Shown: piece by piece, positions 9,940 through 19,806 of the stretch
How the letters are laid out: each line of letters starts with the position of its first letter
Position numbering within the stretch: the stretch's first letter is position 1
NCBI GenBank assembly: GCA_037482215.1
Contig: CP148074.1
Coordinates: 2,666,001 to 2,730,000 of the forward strand
Reading direction: 5' to 3'
Source: Pseudomonas mendocina
GTDB taxonomy: Bacteria > Pseudomonadota > Gammaproteobacteria > Pseudomonadales > Pseudomonadaceae
DNA: 64,000 nt
Position numbers and translations under genes: made by a program
The notes under the pieces: generated by a model
What the model was told of the DNA's origin: nothing
Databases searched by the model: none
What the model saw: only the letters and a program-made list of their open reading frames with translations

Positions 9940-9964
9940 GCGGGTTCTGCTTTGCAGGGCCCGC
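9940..9964 (+). terminator. hairpin between second lipase and foldase
   Basis: An 11-pair stem (GCGGGTTCTGC with GCAGGGCCCGC, two G-U pairs) and a 3-base loop, starting 9 bases after the lipase stop. No T run follows. It may attenuate transcription so that less foldase than lipase is made, which would suit a catalytic chaperone. Confidence 0.45.
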
Positions 9965-10110
9965 ACTGTTCTATTACGAAACATGTTCATAGTGCCCAGT
10001 CCTCCTCAACAGCTAAAAGAACTCGGCTCTTGTTGTTAAAAATAGTCTCAAATTATAAACCGCCAAAAAATGACGAAAACTGCAATACATAAATCTAATC
10101 AGGTGTGAAC

Positions 10111-11130
10111 GTGAAAAAACTGCTTTTACTGTTTACCGTGGCTTTCATTGTCATTCTGGCTGCGCTCTTCTTGTATAACCCGCAACCAAAAACTACAGCA
10201 ATATCACAATCCCCCACCCGATCAATAGTTTCCAGCCAAGTGACACAGGTTGCTCCAGACAACAATCTAACCGCTCTGCAAAAATTACCACAAATGCCTT
10301 CTTATATGAGGGATACGGAAGTAGACGGGGTATTCAAAGTTGATGAAGCAGGCAACCTACTGATCACCGATGATATTCGGCGTATATTCGATTATTTCCT
10401 TAGTACGATTGGCGAAGAATCAGTTGAGCAAAGTCTTAAAAGGCTTCGTGGCTATATTGATAGCCAATTACAAGAACCAGCCAAAAGCCAGGCACATGAG
10501 ATTCTTAATCAGTATCTTCAGTATCAGCATGAGCTTATTGCTTTAGAAATGGAGCACCCACAAACCACCGACATCAGCACCCTCGCTCAACGTGAATCAG
10601 CGGTAAAAGCACTACGAGAACGGATATTCAGCAGTGACGTCGTAGCAGCATTTTTCGGTAGAGAACAACTCTACAACGAGTTCACCCTGCAACGACTCAC
10701 GATCCTACATGACCCGAATCTAAGTGATGAAACTAAAACTGAGCGGATCCAGCAACTGCGCGATGCGCTTCCAGAAGAGATGCAGGATGATGCTCTAACC
10801 CGTCTGCTGAGCGAACTCAACCAAAAGACTGCAGCACTTCAGGCCAATGGTGGGACCGACGCTGATCTGCGCAAATTACGCCAGCAGACTGTCGGCGTAG
10901 AAGCCACTGAACGCCTCGAACAATTGGACACTAAACGCTCCGAATGGCAAAAGCGTCTACTTGGATTCCAATCTGAAAGGCAAAAAATCAGCGACAACAC
11001 CGGGCTCAGCGACAATGAGAAGGAACAAGCCATCAAACGCCTGATGGAGGAAAATTTCACCGATAAAGAACGCCTGCGGGTTGATGCCGCCCTGCAGCTT
11101 TATGAGTTGCAGCAAAAAGAAAAGAAATAA
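10111..11130 (+). CDS. lifO: lipase-specific foldase (steric chaperone)
   Basis: A 339-residue inner-membrane-anchored periplasmic chaperone required to fold the secreted lipases. Residues 2-22 form one membrane anchor, followed by a Pro/Ser/Thr-rich variable linker and an all-helical domain. The foldase signature is visible as RRIFDYFLSTIGE (family pattern RxxFDY(F/C)LSAxGE). The C-terminal half is highly charged, as in other Lif proteins. A GTG at 10111 is preferred because AGG lies 6-7 bases upstream; the in-frame GTG at 10105 is too close to it. It is the last gene of the lipase unit. The gene is also called lipB or lif in other species. Confidence 0.92.
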   Translation: MKKLLLLFTVAFIVILAALFLYNPQPKTTAISQSPTRSIVSSQVTQVAPDNNLTALQKLPQMPSYMRDTEVDGVFKVDEAGNLLITDDIRRIFDYFLSTIGEESVEQSLKRLRGYIDSQLQEPAKSQAHEILNQYLQYQHELIALEMEHPQTTDISTLAQRESAVKALRERIFSSDVVAAFFGREQLYNEFTLQRLTILHDPNLSDETKTERIQQLRDALPEEMQDDALTRLLSELNQKTAALQANGGTDADLRKLRQQTVGVEATERLEQLDTKRSEWQKRLLGFQSERQKISDNTGLSDNEKEQAIKRLMEENFTDKERLRVDAALQLYELQQKEKK

Positions 11131-11139
11131 CAAAACCTT

Positions 11140-11181
11140 AAATACCGGGCATTGATCAGAATACATCAACGCCCGGTATTT
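11140..11181 (+). terminator. terminator of the lipase operon
   Basis: Perfect 11-base arms AAATACCGGGC / GCCCGGTATTT, with a further TTGAT/ATCAA pairing inside the loop, 9 bases after the foldase stop. A long stable hairpin closes the transcription unit. Confidence 0.75.
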
Positions 11182-11566
11182 CCGAGACCACAAACAAGAC
11201 ATGTAGCAACCATTTTAAAATCCTAATACAAACATACCGAAGTCGGATTTTATTTGCTTATAAACAGCCACATAAACCCTTGATGCGCAGCAGCACCTAG
11301 CTAATAACTGGATTGGCCAGACTCTTACCGTAATCCTTTCAAATTAAAACCCTTGTTCTTCCTTTTGCTTCAAGCCAACTTTATGCCCTACTGAGAAAAA
11401 TAAACTACTAGGAACAGCGAGTAATTTAAACAGGAGACGCCCCGTTTCTCTTGTTCCATATTCCTACCACTGCCAGTGATTTTTCTCCTGTAGCTGCTCA
11501 TGCTGCCAGCTACAGGTATACTCCGCGCCAAACCCTCTGCCGGGTTGCCACCGGCCTTTTGAGTAC
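11182..11566. other. AT-rich intergenic region upstream of the FAD oxidoreductase
   Basis: About 385 bases without a credible gene, visibly richer in A and T than its surroundings. It holds the inverted repeat at 11487-11516 and presumably the promoter of the following gene. Confidence 0.5.
11487..11516. repeat. inverted repeat upstream of the FAD oxidoreductase
   Basis: Perfect 10-base arms CCTGTAGCTG and CAGCTACAGG separated by 10 bases, ending 50 bases before the next gene. No T run follows on either strand, so it is more likely a protein-binding site, an mRNA leader hairpin or a REP-like element than a terminator. Confidence 0.5.
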
Positions 11567-13183
11567 ATGCCCATGTTACGTATCACAGAACTGAAACTGC
11601 CCCTCGATCACTCTGATGAAGCGCTACGTCCTGCTATCCTTCAACGCCTCGGCATTTCAGATAAAGACCTGCTCGAATTCACCATTTTCAAACGCAGCTA
11701 CGATGCGCGTAAGAAGTCCACAGAGTTGCAGTTCATCTACACCATCGACTGCACAGTCAATAACGAAGAAAACCTGCTGCAGAAGTTCGCCGACGACCGC
11801 CATATCAGCGTCGCCCCAGACACCCGTTATAAACCGCTAGGTTCCGCGCCAGAGAATTTCGCAGAGCGCCCGCTGGTGGTTGGTTTTGGCCCATGCGGTA
11901 TTTTTGCTGCACTGATTCTTGCCCAGGCAGGTTTAAAGCCAATTGTGCTTGAGCGTGGTAAAGAAGTTCGCCAGCGCACTAAAGATACTTGGGGGCTTTG
12001 GCGCAAGAAGGTGCTCAACCCAGAGTCCAACGTCCAGTTCGGCGAGGGCGGAGCCGGGACTTTCTCCGACGGCAAGCTCTACAGCCAGATTAAAGACCCG
12101 AAACATTACGGCAGGAAGGTGTTACAGGAGTTCGTTAAAGCCGGCGCACCGGACGAAATCCTCTATGTGAGCAAACCCCACATCGGTACCTTCCGCCTGA
12201 CAGGTGTAGTTGCCACCATGCGTGAAGAAATCAAGGCGCTGGGCGGTGAAGTACGATTCGAGCAGCGGGTCAGTGACCTCCTGATTGATGATGGACAGCT
12301 TAAGGGCGTGGAACTTGAGAATGGCGAACAGCTTTTTAGCCGCCATGTGATTCTCGCGTTAGGCCACAGCTCCCGTGACACTTTCCGCATGCTGGAAAAA
12401 CGCGGTGTGTATCTGGAGGCCAAACCTTTCTCGGTGGGGTTCCGCATCGAGCATCCACAGTCTCTGATCGACCGTGCTCGCCTGGGCAAATACGCAGGCC
12501 ATCCCAAGCTGGGGGCTGCGGACTACAAACTGGTACACCACGCTAAAAACGGTCGCGCTGTGTACAGCTTCTGCATGTGTCCCGGCGGGACAGTTGTGGC
12601 GGCAACCTCAGAACCAAACCGCGTAGTCACCAACGGCATGAGCCAATACTCGCGTAACGAACGCAATGCCAACTCCGGCATTGTGGTTGGCATTACGCCT
12701 GAGCAGGACTATCCGGGTGGCCCTTTGGCGGGTGTTGAGTTGCAGGAGCGTCTGGAGTCCCATGCTTACATATTGGGTGGCAGCAGCTATGAAGCACCCG
12801 CCCAGCTCGTAGGTGACTTTATTGCTGGTAAACCCTCGACTGAACTGGGCAGTGTTGAGCCGTCCTATAAACCTGGCATCAAACTAGGTGATCTGGCCCT
12901 GGCCCTGCCGGACTTCGCCATCGAGGCGATCCGTGAGGCGCTGCCAGCCTTCGGCAAACAGATTAAAGGCTTTGACCTGCACGATGCCGTGCTGACCGGT
13001 ATCGAAACCCGCACATCGTCACCTGTACGCATCACCCGTGGCGAGGACTTGCAGAGCCTGAACGTGAAGGGTTTATACCCGGCCGGTGAAGGTGCGGGCT
13101 ATGCCGGAGGGATTCTCTCCGCTGGTGTCGACGGCATCCGCGTGGCTGAAGCCGTTATCCGCGACATGCTCAAACTCGACTGA
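11567..13183 (+). CDS. NAD(P)/FAD-dependent oxidoreductase, uncharacterised (COG2509 type)
   Basis: A 538-residue cytoplasmic protein. The first 100 residues form a separate small alpha/beta domain. A Rossmann-type FAD site follows (VVGFGPCGIFAAL near residue 104), then FGEGGAGTFSDGKL and a C-terminal flavin-contact segment, LYPAGEGAGYAGG. This matches a widespread family annotated only as FAD-dependent dehydrogenase; its substrate is unknown. An ATG two codons downstream (11573) is an alternative start. It stands alone between the lipase locus and the convergent antiporter operon. Confidence 0.8.
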   Translation: MPMLRITELKLPLDHSDEALRPAILQRLGISDKDLLEFTIFKRSYDARKKSTELQFIYTIDCTVNNEENLLQKFADDRHISVAPDTRYKPLGSAPENFAERPLVVGFGPCGIFAALILAQAGLKPIVLERGKEVRQRTKDTWGLWRKKVLNPESNVQFGEGGAGTFSDGKLYSQIKDPKHYGRKVLQEFVKAGAPDEILYVSKPHIGTFRLTGVVATMREEIKALGGEVRFEQRVSDLLIDDGQLKGVELENGEQLFSRHVILALGHSSRDTFRMLEKRGVYLEAKPFSVGFRIEHPQSLIDRARLGKYAGHPKLGAADYKLVHHAKNGRAVYSFCMCPGGTVVAATSEPNRVVTNGMSQYSRNERNANSGIVVGITPEQDYPGGPLAGVELQERLESHAYILGGSSYEAPAQLVGDFIAGKPSTELGSVEPSYKPGIKLGDLALALPDFAIEAIREALPAFGKQIKGFDLHDAVLTGIETRTSSPVRITRGEDLQSLNVKGLYPAGEGAGYAGGILSAGVDGIRVAEAVIRDMLKLD

Positions 13184-13220
13184 GCCTGAGCACACCAACT
13201 GAGGCGTAGATTACTGCGCC

Positions 13221-13556
13221 TCAGCCCTCCTCCCACGGCCTGCCGCGGGTGCGCTCAAACAACTTAACCTTCTTCTGAATCGCCGCCTTAGACAGCATGT
13301 GCGCGCTGACCGGCGCGGTGATAAACAGGAACAGCGTAATCAACAGCTCATGCGCACTGATACCCTCGCCCTGCACACTGAAGAACAGAATGGACGCGAT
13401 TAGCAAACCGCCGACACCCAACGTGGTCGCTTTAGTCGGCCCGTGCAGACGTGTAAAGAAATCTGGCAGACGATACAGACCAATCGCACCAATCAACGTG
13501 AACAGGCTACCGACTAACAGTGCCAGTGAAATCAGGAGTTCTAACCAGAATGGCAT
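13221..13556 (-). CDS. shaG: cation/proton antiporter subunit G (MnhG/ShaG)
   Basis: A 111-residue membrane protein with three helices and the PhaG/MnhG motif region around GLYRLPDFFTRLHGPTKA. It is the last gene of the antiporter operon, 9 bases after subunit F, with AAGGA before its ATG. The subunit is required for assembly of the multi-subunit Na+(K+)/H+ antiporter in the inner membrane. Its C-terminus is charged and cytoplasmic. Confidence 0.9.
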   Translation of the reverse strand: MPFWLELLISLALLVGSLFTLIGAIGLYRLPDFFTRLHGPTKATTLGVGGLLIASILFFSVQGEGISAHELLITLFLFITAPVSAHMLSKAAIQKKVKLFERTRGRPWEEG

Positions 13557-13565
13557 GATCGGTCC

Positions 13566-13835
13566 TTAATCAATGATGTCGCCGTGCAGCAGGTGCTTAC
13601 CTACCGCCACCGTACTGACAAAGCCCATAACAGCGATCAGCAACGCCGTCTCAAAAAAAATGTTGCTGTTGAGCCAGATCCCAAAGACGACTACCAGCGC
13701 CAGCCCGTTGATGTACAACGTGTCCAAGGCCAAAACGCGATCCGGCATACTCGGCCCCTTGATCAGGCGCGCGACATTGAGCACCACTGCCAGCGCAAGC
13801 AGTGCCATGCACACTGGCATTACGTACGTGAGCAT
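13566..13835 (-). CDS. shaF: cation/proton antiporter subunit F (MnhF/ShaF)
   Basis: An 89-residue protein with three membrane helices and the conserved GPSMPDRVLALD loop of the MrpF/PhaF family. Its start overlaps the end of subunit E by 16 bases and it has a GGAGA ribosome site, so translation is coupled. It forms part of the inner-membrane Sha/Mrp antiporter complex that exchanges monovalent cations for protons in alkali and salt tolerance. Confidence 0.9.
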   Translation of the reverse strand: MLTYVMPVCMALLALAVVLNVARLIKGPSMPDRVLALDTLYINGLALVVVFGIWLNSNIFFETALLIAVMGFVSTVAVGKHLLHGDIID

Positions 13836-14317
13836 TCGAAAATCTCCATGAGTGGGGCTTCGTAACGTTGCTTCACTTCATCAATCAGGGCCTGCGCATC
13901 TGGCACATCCAGCCCATGCAGCAGCAAAATCTTGTGATCAGCACTGAGGCCTGCCGATACGGTCCCAGGGGTCAACGAGACGATGCTCGACAGCACTGCC
14001 AGCACGAAGTCATTTTCGATATCCATCGGCACATCCACAAACGCCGGATTGAGGCGCTGCGGCGATCCCAACACCAGCTTGGCCACTTGCAGGTTGGCAA
14101 TGACGATGTCGTAGAACACTTTGAACATGAAGGTAAACAGCAGCAGCGGCTTACGGACACGCGGCACTTCCAGCAGAAAGTGCTGTGTGAGGTGGACGAT
14201 GCCCCAGCCTAAAATCAGGCCGAGCACTACCTGTCCCAACGCAATGCTGTTGACCATAAACAACCAGAGGATGGCCAAAACCAACATCATCAGTGGATGC
14301 GGAAAGAATCGCTTCAT
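13820..14317 (-). CDS. shaE: cation/proton antiporter subunit E (MnhE/ShaE)
   Basis: A 165-residue MnhE-family protein with two or three N-terminal membrane helices and a cytoplasmic C-terminal domain containing SLTPGTVSAGLS and LLHGLD, both typical of the family. It has a strong GGAGGTGAGGC leader and overlaps subunit D by 4 bases (ATGA). It is needed for function of the complex rather than carrying the ion path itself. Confidence 0.9.
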   Translation of the reverse strand: MKRFFPHPLMMLVLAILWLFMVNSIALGQVVLGLILGWGIVHLTQHFLLEVPRVRKPLLLFTFMFKVFYDIVIANLQVAKLVLGSPQRLNPAFVDVPMDIENDFVLAVLSSIVSLTPGTVSAGLSADHKILLLHGLDVPDAQALIDEVKQRYEAPLMEIFECSRT

Positions 14318-15816
14318 GCCTCACCTCCACGGACGATGGCCAGATAGGGTTGTAGATTCATCAACTGCTCGGCCGTAGCTTGCATGTAGGCGCTAATCGG
14401 TTGGGCAGCAATCACCAGAACAACACTGCCACTGAGCAAACCGACGGTTGCCAGCAAGCGCACTGGGTCTGCTTTTTGTGTGACTGCTGGTGCCTGCTGT
14501 CCTGCCCAGAAAAGGGCACTGCCTGCCCTACTCAGAGCGATGATCAAACCGAAGCCACCCACCAGCAGAATCGGCCAGAGCAACTGCGCCTGACCTTCGT
14601 CCAGTACCGCACGCAGCAGCATCACTTTCCCAAGAAAGCCCGAGAATGGCGGTAAACCTGCCACCGATATGCAACCGATGAAGAACAGTCCACCCAGCAG
14701 CAAAGGTTGCTGCACTGCTGCTTGTTGCAGCAGCGCCCCTTGGGCATCCCCACGCTGGCGGCTGATCAGGTCGGCTAGGAGGAACAAGCCTCCTGCGACC
14801 AATGTGCTATGCACCAAGTAATACAAGGCAGCGGCCAGGCTCTCAGCATTCCCCAAGGCATAACCGGCCAGTAACGTTCCCACTGAAACCACCACCAGGT
14901 ATGCCAGCAGAACTTGCAACTGACGGGCTGCTAAGGCCCCAAATACACCCGCAACAATGGTCAGACCTGCCAACCACCAAAGCAGATCGTGGGTCAGATA
15001 GGCCAATTCATTGGCGGCACCACCGAAGATCAGGGTGAACACGCGAATAATGGCGTACAACCCCACCTTGGTCATGATCGCAAACAACGCGGCAACCGGC
15101 GCGCAGGCAGCTGAATAGGCACGGGGCAACCAGAAGTACAACGGCAGGATGGCAGCCTTGAGTGCAAAGACCACCAACAGAAAGTACGCCGCTGCAGCAA
15201 TCAATGGTGCCGTGTCGGCATCGGCCTGCCCGACTTTAATTGCCAAGTCAGCCATGTTCAGCGTGCCAGTCAAGCCATAGAGCATACCAACGCCAATCAA
15301 AAAGAATGACGAGCCCAGAAGGTTCAGCACCACGTAGTGCATCCCAGCCTTTACCCGCTCACCGGTATTGCCGTGGACCAACAATACATAGGACGAGATC
15401 AGCAAAATCTCGAAAAACACGAACAGGTTGAACAAATCGCCCGTCAGGAACGCCCCGTTGATCCCTAGCAGCTGAAACTGGAACAGCGAGTGAAAGTTTG
15501 GCCCACGCTCGTCATCTCCACGCGAAGCATAGATCAGAGAAAGACTGGCCAACACAGAAGTCAGTAACAGCATCAATGCGCTAAGACGATCCAACAGCAG
15601 GATGATGCCAAACGGTGGCTGCCAGTTGCCCAATGCATAGACACGCAGTTGGTCATCACCGGCCTGCAGCAGAAGACAAGCAGCAACGGGGATCAGGGCA
15701 AAAGTTGCCAGCAGTGACAACACGCGCTTGGCAGGCTTTCCCATACGGTGAGCGATCAACAAGATCGCCCCCATAAACAGCGGAATCAGAACTGGCAGGA
15801 TCAACAGATGATTCAT
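14314..15816 (-). CDS. shaD: cation/proton antiporter subunit D (MnhD/ShaD)
   Basis: A 500-residue protein with about 14 membrane helices, homologous to the NuoN/NuoM proton-pumping subunits of complex I. The proton-antiporter-M domain contains a conserved Lys/Glu-rich core around FFEILLISSYVLL and LKAAILPLYFWLPRAY. It overlaps subunit C by 4 bases and has an AAGGAG site. With subunit A it is expected to form the ion and proton pathway of the Sha/Mrp complex. Confidence 0.92.
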   Translation of the reverse strand: MNHLLILPVLIPLFMGAILLIAHRMGKPAKRVLSLLATFALIPVAACLLLQAGDDQLRVYALGNWQPPFGIILLLDRLSALMLLLTSVLASLSLIYASRGDDERGPNFHSLFQFQLLGINGAFLTGDLFNLFVFFEILLISSYVLLVHGNTGERVKAGMHYVVLNLLGSSFFLIGVGMLYGLTGTLNMADLAIKVGQADADTAPLIAAAAYFLLVVFALKAAILPLYFWLPRAYSAACAPVAALFAIMTKVGLYAIIRVFTLIFGGAANELAYLTHDLLWWLAGLTIVAGVFGALAARQLQVLLAYLVVVSVGTLLAGYALGNAESLAAALYYLVHSTLVAGGLFLLADLISRQRGDAQGALLQQAAVQQPLLLGGLFFIGCISVAGLPPFSGFLGKVMLLRAVLDEGQAQLLWPILLVGGFGLIIALSRAGSALFWAGQQAPAVTQKADPVRLLATVGLLSGSVVLVIAAQPISAYMQATAEQLMNLQPYLAIVRGGEA

Positions 15817-16145
15817 GCGCGAGGCTCCTTGCCATCGACATGATCTGTCTTCAACTCACCCAGCCCACGCAACGACAGCACCACAACAAAGGCTGTCATG
15901 GCAAAGCCAATCACAATCGCCGTTAGCACCAGGGCCTGCGGAATCGGGTCAGCGTATTGCGTTGTCCCGCTCCCCAACACGGCTGCCCCACCGGTAACGA
16001 GGCGACCCATTCCAAAAAGGAACAAATTGACGGCATACGACAACAGTGTCAGCCCTAGTACCACGGGAAAGATGCGGCCCCTTAGCAACAGATAAGTACC
16101 CGATGCACTCAACACGCCCAATGTAATGGCGAATAACACTTCCAT
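15813..16145 (-). CDS. shaC: cation/proton antiporter subunit C (MnhC/ShaC)
   Basis: A 110-residue, three-helix NuoK-like subunit. The conserved segments LLRGRIFPVVLGLTLLSYAVNL and DPIPQALVLTAIVIG are typical of MnhC. The ATG overlaps the stop of subunit A by one base and is preceded by AAGGAGGT, so expression is tightly coupled. Confidence 0.92.
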   Translation of the reverse strand: MEVLFAITLGVLSASGTYLLLRGRIFPVVLGLTLLSYAVNLFLFGMGRLVTGGAAVLGSGTTQYADPIPQALVLTAIVIGFAMTAFVVVLSLRGLGELKTDHVDGKEPRA

Positions 16146-18937
16146 CAGAGAACCTCCTTGCTCGATTCGTCCTGACTCACGTGGCCGAGGTTAGAAAGAA
16201 TCAGCAGGGTTGCCCCAACCACCGCCAGATACACCCCCAGGTCAAACAACAGCGCTGTGGCTAGCTCAATCTCGCCAATCAGCGGAATATCAAAATGACC
16301 AAATGATGTCGTCAGGAACGGATAACCAAATGCCCAACTCCCCAAACCGGTCAGACCTGCCAACATCACACCCCAACCTGCTATCGCGTGATAACTCAAA
16401 GGCTGTCGCGTCTGAGTCCACGTCACGCCGTGGGATATGTATTGCAGGATCAGGGCAATCGCGGTGATCAGGCCCGCAATAAAGCCGCCTCCAGGTAGGT
16501 TGTGGCCACGAATAAAGATAAAAGCAGAAACCAGCAACGCCATCGGCAGGAGAAGGCGCGATAGCTTGTCGAGGATCATCGGATGGCTATCGGTGGACCA
16601 TAACCTGCCAAATGCATCGCGCTCCGGATGCGGCAAATGCAGGCCATGCAGCAATGCATAAATGCCCACAGCGGCAATGGCCAGTACAGTGATTTCACCC
16701 ATGGTATCGAAGCCACGGAAGTCGACCAAAATTACGTTAACGACGTTCGCTCCGCCGCCACCTGAAATACTGTTCTGCATAAAGAAGGAAGCAATGCTGT
16801 CATAGGGCCGGGTCAGCACAGCGAACGTCAGCAATGCGATTAACGTACCTACTCCTAAGGCCACAAGCAGATCACGTAAGACACGTGCGCTGCTGGACTC
16901 AGGCGGCGTACGATCCGGCATGAAATACAGCACCAACATCAGCAGGATGATAGTCACCACCTCTACCGAAACCTGGGTCAATGCCAAATCGGGTGCAGAG
17001 TAACGGGCGAATGCCAGCACCACCATCAACCCCGCGCCCCCCACGATCATCAGCGAAATCAAGCGCTCGCGGTGATAAACCACAGTCAACACTGACGTCA
17101 GGCACAGCACAGCAAAACCGAGGGCAGTCAGTGCATCAACGGGCGTGAGCGGCAAGGTGCCCTGCAAAGTCTCCAATGGCTCAAGGGCAACTACCACCAA
17201 GACCAGTGCACTGCACAGCATCCAGAGTAAGTAACGCTGCTGCGAACCGTTCTCCAACAAGCCGGTGACACTACGGGCAAACGCCTGCACGCTACGCATA
17301 GCCTGCTCGAACAGATCAATCGCACTGATAGTCGGCAATCCTTCATACCAGCTAAACAGTGGCTTGCGACAGGCATACAGAAGAATCCCGCCGATCAGCG
17401 CAACAAAGCTCATCAGCAGCGGCAGATTAAAACCATGCCAGATCGCCAGACTGTACTCCGGCAGTTGCCCACCCAGTGCAGATGAAGCACTCGCCGCAAG
17501 CAAAGGTGCGACTGTATAGGCTGGAACAATGCCCACCAACAAGCAAACAGTCACCAAAATCTCCACCGGTACCTTCATGTAACGCGGAGGCTCATGGGGC
17601 GGGTATTTAGGCAGGTCAATTGGCTCGCCGTTAAAGAACACGTCATGAATAAAACGCAGTGAGTAAGCCACCGCAAAAACCCCGGCCACGGTTGCCACCG
17701 CAGGAATTACCCAGTGGAAGCTACCTAGGAGCTGAGCGTTCAAGGTTTCGCTGAAGAACATTTCCTTACTGAGGAAACCATTCAGCAGCGGCACCCCTGC
17801 CATGGCTGAAGCTGCCACCATGGCGAGCAAGCCGGTATGCGGCATGTACTTCCACAGGCCGTTGATTCTGCGCATATCACGGCTACCGGTTTCATGGTCG
17901 ATGATCCCAGCGGCCATAAACAGCGAAGCCTTAAAGGTCGCGTGGTTGATGATATGGAATACAGCCGCGACAGTGGACAGCTGGGTATCAAGACCGAACA
18001 GCAGCGTAATCAACCCCAAGTGGCTGATTGTCGAATAAGCCAGCAAACCTTTCAGGTCATGCTGGAACAGGGCCATGGCTGCCCCGACAAGCAACGTGGT
18101 CAGCCCCGTCAAACTGACCAAATAGAACCAGAGGTCCGATCCAGAAAGAGCCGGATAAAGTCGCGCAAGGAGAAACACCCCAGCTTTGACCATCGTTGCA
18201 GAATGCAAATAGGCCGAAACCGGTGTGGGCGCCGCCATCGCGTGAGGCAGCCAAAAGTGGAATGGGAACTGCGCTGACTTGGTGAACACCCCCAGTAGCA
18301 CCAACACAAGGGCCAGGGGATATAGCGCATGGTTAGTGATCAGATCGCCAGAAGCCAACACCTGAGTCAGCTCGAAACTGCCAACGATATGGCCGATCAG
18401 TAGGATACCGGCCAGCATCGCCAATCCACCACCGCCGGTAACGGTCAGGGACATCCGAGCTCCACGACGAGCGTCGGAGCGATGACTCCAGAAACCAATC
18501 AGCAAGAAAGAGGCCAGGCTGGTCAGTTCCCAGAACATGACGAGTTGCAGCAAATTCTCAGACAGCACCACACCGAGCATGGCGCCCATAAAAAGCAGCA
18601 GATAAGAGAAAAAGCGCCCCATCGGCTCTTTAGCAGACAGGTAGTAACGAGCGTACAAAACAACCAGTAGACCGATACCCAGAATCAGCAAGGCAAACAA
18701 AAAGCCCAAGCCATCTAAGCGTACAGACAGGTTCAACCCAAGCGCAGGCAACCAGCTATAGGTCGAAATGAGGGTTTGACCAGCAAACACCGCCTCATAG
18801 TTTGTAAACAGCAGATACAGCGCAATGACGGGGGCGATAGCCGTCGCCACGGCACAGGCTGAGCGCCCAAAACGCTCACCCAGCAAGGCCATAAAAATGC
18901 CAATAAACGGCAAGGCGATGATCATCGCTAGCGTCAT
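16145..18937 (-). CDS. shaA: cation/proton antiporter fused subunit A/B (MnhA-MnhB, ShaA)
   Basis: A 930-residue protein with more than 20 membrane helices. The first 500 residues are NuoL/MnhA-like, with conserved [16 protein letters not shown] and [24 protein letters not shown]4040-like linker follows, and the last 150 residues form an MnhB domain ([20 protein letters not shown]). This A+B fusion is the arrangement of group 2 (Sha/Pha) antiporters in Pseudomonas. It starts the operon shaA-C-D-E-F-G. The ATG at 18937 is preferred to a TTG six codons upstream because GAGGGG lies 7 bases before it. Confidence 0.93.
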   Translation of the reverse strand: MTLAMIIALPFIGIFMALLGERFGRSACAVATAIAPVIALYLLFTNYEAVFAGQTLISTYSWLPALGLNLSVRLDGLGFLFALLILGIGLLVVLYARYYLSAKEPMGRFFSYLLLFMGAMLGVVLSENLLQLVMFWELTSLASFLLIGFWSHRSDARRGARMSLTVTGGGGLAMLAGILLIGHIVGSFELTQVLASGDLITNHALYPLALVLVLLGVFTKSAQFPFHFWLPHAMAAPTPVSAYLHSATMVKAGVFLLARLYPALSGSDLWFYLVSLTGLTTLLVGAAMALFQHDLKGLLAYSTISHLGLITLLFGLDTQLSTVAAVFHIINHATFKASLFMAAGIIDHETGSRDMRRINGLWKYMPHTGLLAMVAASAMAGVPLLNGFLSKEMFFSETLNAQLLGSFHWVIPAVATVAGVFAVAYSLRFIHDVFFNGEPIDLPKYPPHEPPRYMKVPVEILVTVCLLVGIVPAYTVAPLLAASASSALGGQLPEYSLAIWHGFNLPLLMSFVALIGGILLYACRKPLFSWYEGLPTISAIDLFEQAMRSVQAFARSVTGLLENGSQQRYLLWMLCSALVLVVVALEPLETLQGTLPLTPVDALTALGFAVLCLTSVLTVVYHRERLISLMIVGGAGLMVVLAFARYSAPDLALTQVSVEVVTIILLMLVLYFMPDRTPPESSSARVLRDLLVALGVGTLIALLTFAVLTRPYDSIASFFMQNSISGGGGANVVNVILVDFRGFDTMGEITVLAIAAVGIYALLHGLHLPHPERDAFGRLWSTDSHPMILDKLSRLLLPMALLVSAFIFIRGHNLPGGGFIAGLITAIALILQYISHGVTWTQTRQPLSYHAIAGWGVMLAGLTGLGSWAFGYPFLTTSFGHFDIPLIGEIELATALLFDLGVYLAVVGATLLILSNLGHVSQDESSKEVL

Positions 18938-19184
18938 AGAAGTCCCCTCAAACAAATCTGGCGCATGTCCATGCGCAGCCTAACGCCACATAGCATCCAT
19001 ACGCCTAAACAACCGGCCACCTGCTACTAACCTTAAACCAGTAATGAAGCAGGACAGTACGAATTACGGAAATGTCACGATTATCCATAACTATCATCAG
19101 CGCGTCATGGATAGAAATATTTCCAAACACTCCAAAGTGGAAGGCATTCGAACTGAACGCATTCATTCTAAGGGACTGGTTTAC
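18938..19184. other. upstream region of the antiporter operon
   Basis: About 250 bases of A/T-rich non-coding sequence between the antiporter operon and the terminator of the SlyB-like gene, all read leftward. It must contain the antiporter promoter, but no hexamer pair is clear to me. Confidence 0.4.
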
Positions 19185-19231
19185 TTACAAAAAACAATAA
19201 AAAGCCGGATCAGCCGATGCTGATCCGGCTT
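19185..19231 (-). terminator. terminator of the SlyB-like lipoprotein gene
   Basis: Thirteen-base stem AAGCCGGATCAGC / GCTGATCCGGCTT with a 4-base loop. On the minus strand it is followed by TTTTTATTGTTTTTT. It is a textbook intrinsic terminator 11 bases after the stop codon. Confidence 0.9.
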
Positions 19232-19241
19232 AAGGTGACAA

Positions 19242-19703
19242 TCAATGAGTAACGCGGCTGGTGCCATTCACAGTCATGATACGGACACGGTCACCAACCC
19301 GGAAAATCTCGTTCTCCTGGACCTCTTGGACATAAGCGCGAAGGCTGCCGTCATCTTCACGCACAGTGATCTCAACGCCTTGAGTACGGGTCAACCCCTC
19401 TTCAGTTGCAGCTCCCAGGAACCCACCCGCGACCGCACCGATAACCGCAGCGACTGCACTGCCACGTCCGCCGCCTAATCCGCTACCTGCCACGCCACCG
19501 ACGATGGCGCCGGCTCCCGAGCCGATCGGTGTTTTTGTACCCTCAATCTTGACCGGACGCAGCGACTCAATAGTCCCCAGTCGTACCGTTTGAACCTGGC
19601 GAGCCTCATCCCGTGAATACGAGTCGCCGGTCAAGTTTGACGTGCAGCCACCCAACAGCGCCAATGAACTCAGTGAAATGGCCAATACCATGGCTTTACG
19701 CAT
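19242..19703 (-). CDS. SlyB-like glycine-zipper lipoprotein
   Basis: A 153-residue outer-membrane lipoprotein. The signal ends in the lipobox LLGGC (Cys near residue 20). A glycine-zipper segment follows at about residues 58-100 (GSGAGAIVGGVAGSGLGGG and further AVIGAVAGGFLG), then a C-terminal beta domain related to SlyB/Pcp. Such proteins stabilise the outer membrane. The ATG at 19703 has GGAG 8 bases upstream and is better than an ATG four codons earlier. It lies next to the antiporter operon as in other Pseudomonas and has its own strong terminator. Confidence 0.88.
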   Translation of the reverse strand: MRKAMVLAISLSSLALLGGCTSNLTGDSYSRDEARQVQTVRLGTIESLRPVKIEGTKTPIGSGAGAIVGGVAGSGLGGGRGSAVAAVIGAVAGGFLGAATEEGLTRTQGVEITVREDDGSLRAYVQEVQENEIFRVGDRVRIMTVNGTSRVTH

Positions 19704-19806
19704 AATTTTCTCCACTCAGGCCTTCTCGGCTCTCTGCCGCGCCCGGTAACGATATATCCAACTCAGCCAGCGCACCTTGCAAACTCAACGATCAAACACA
19801 GACATA

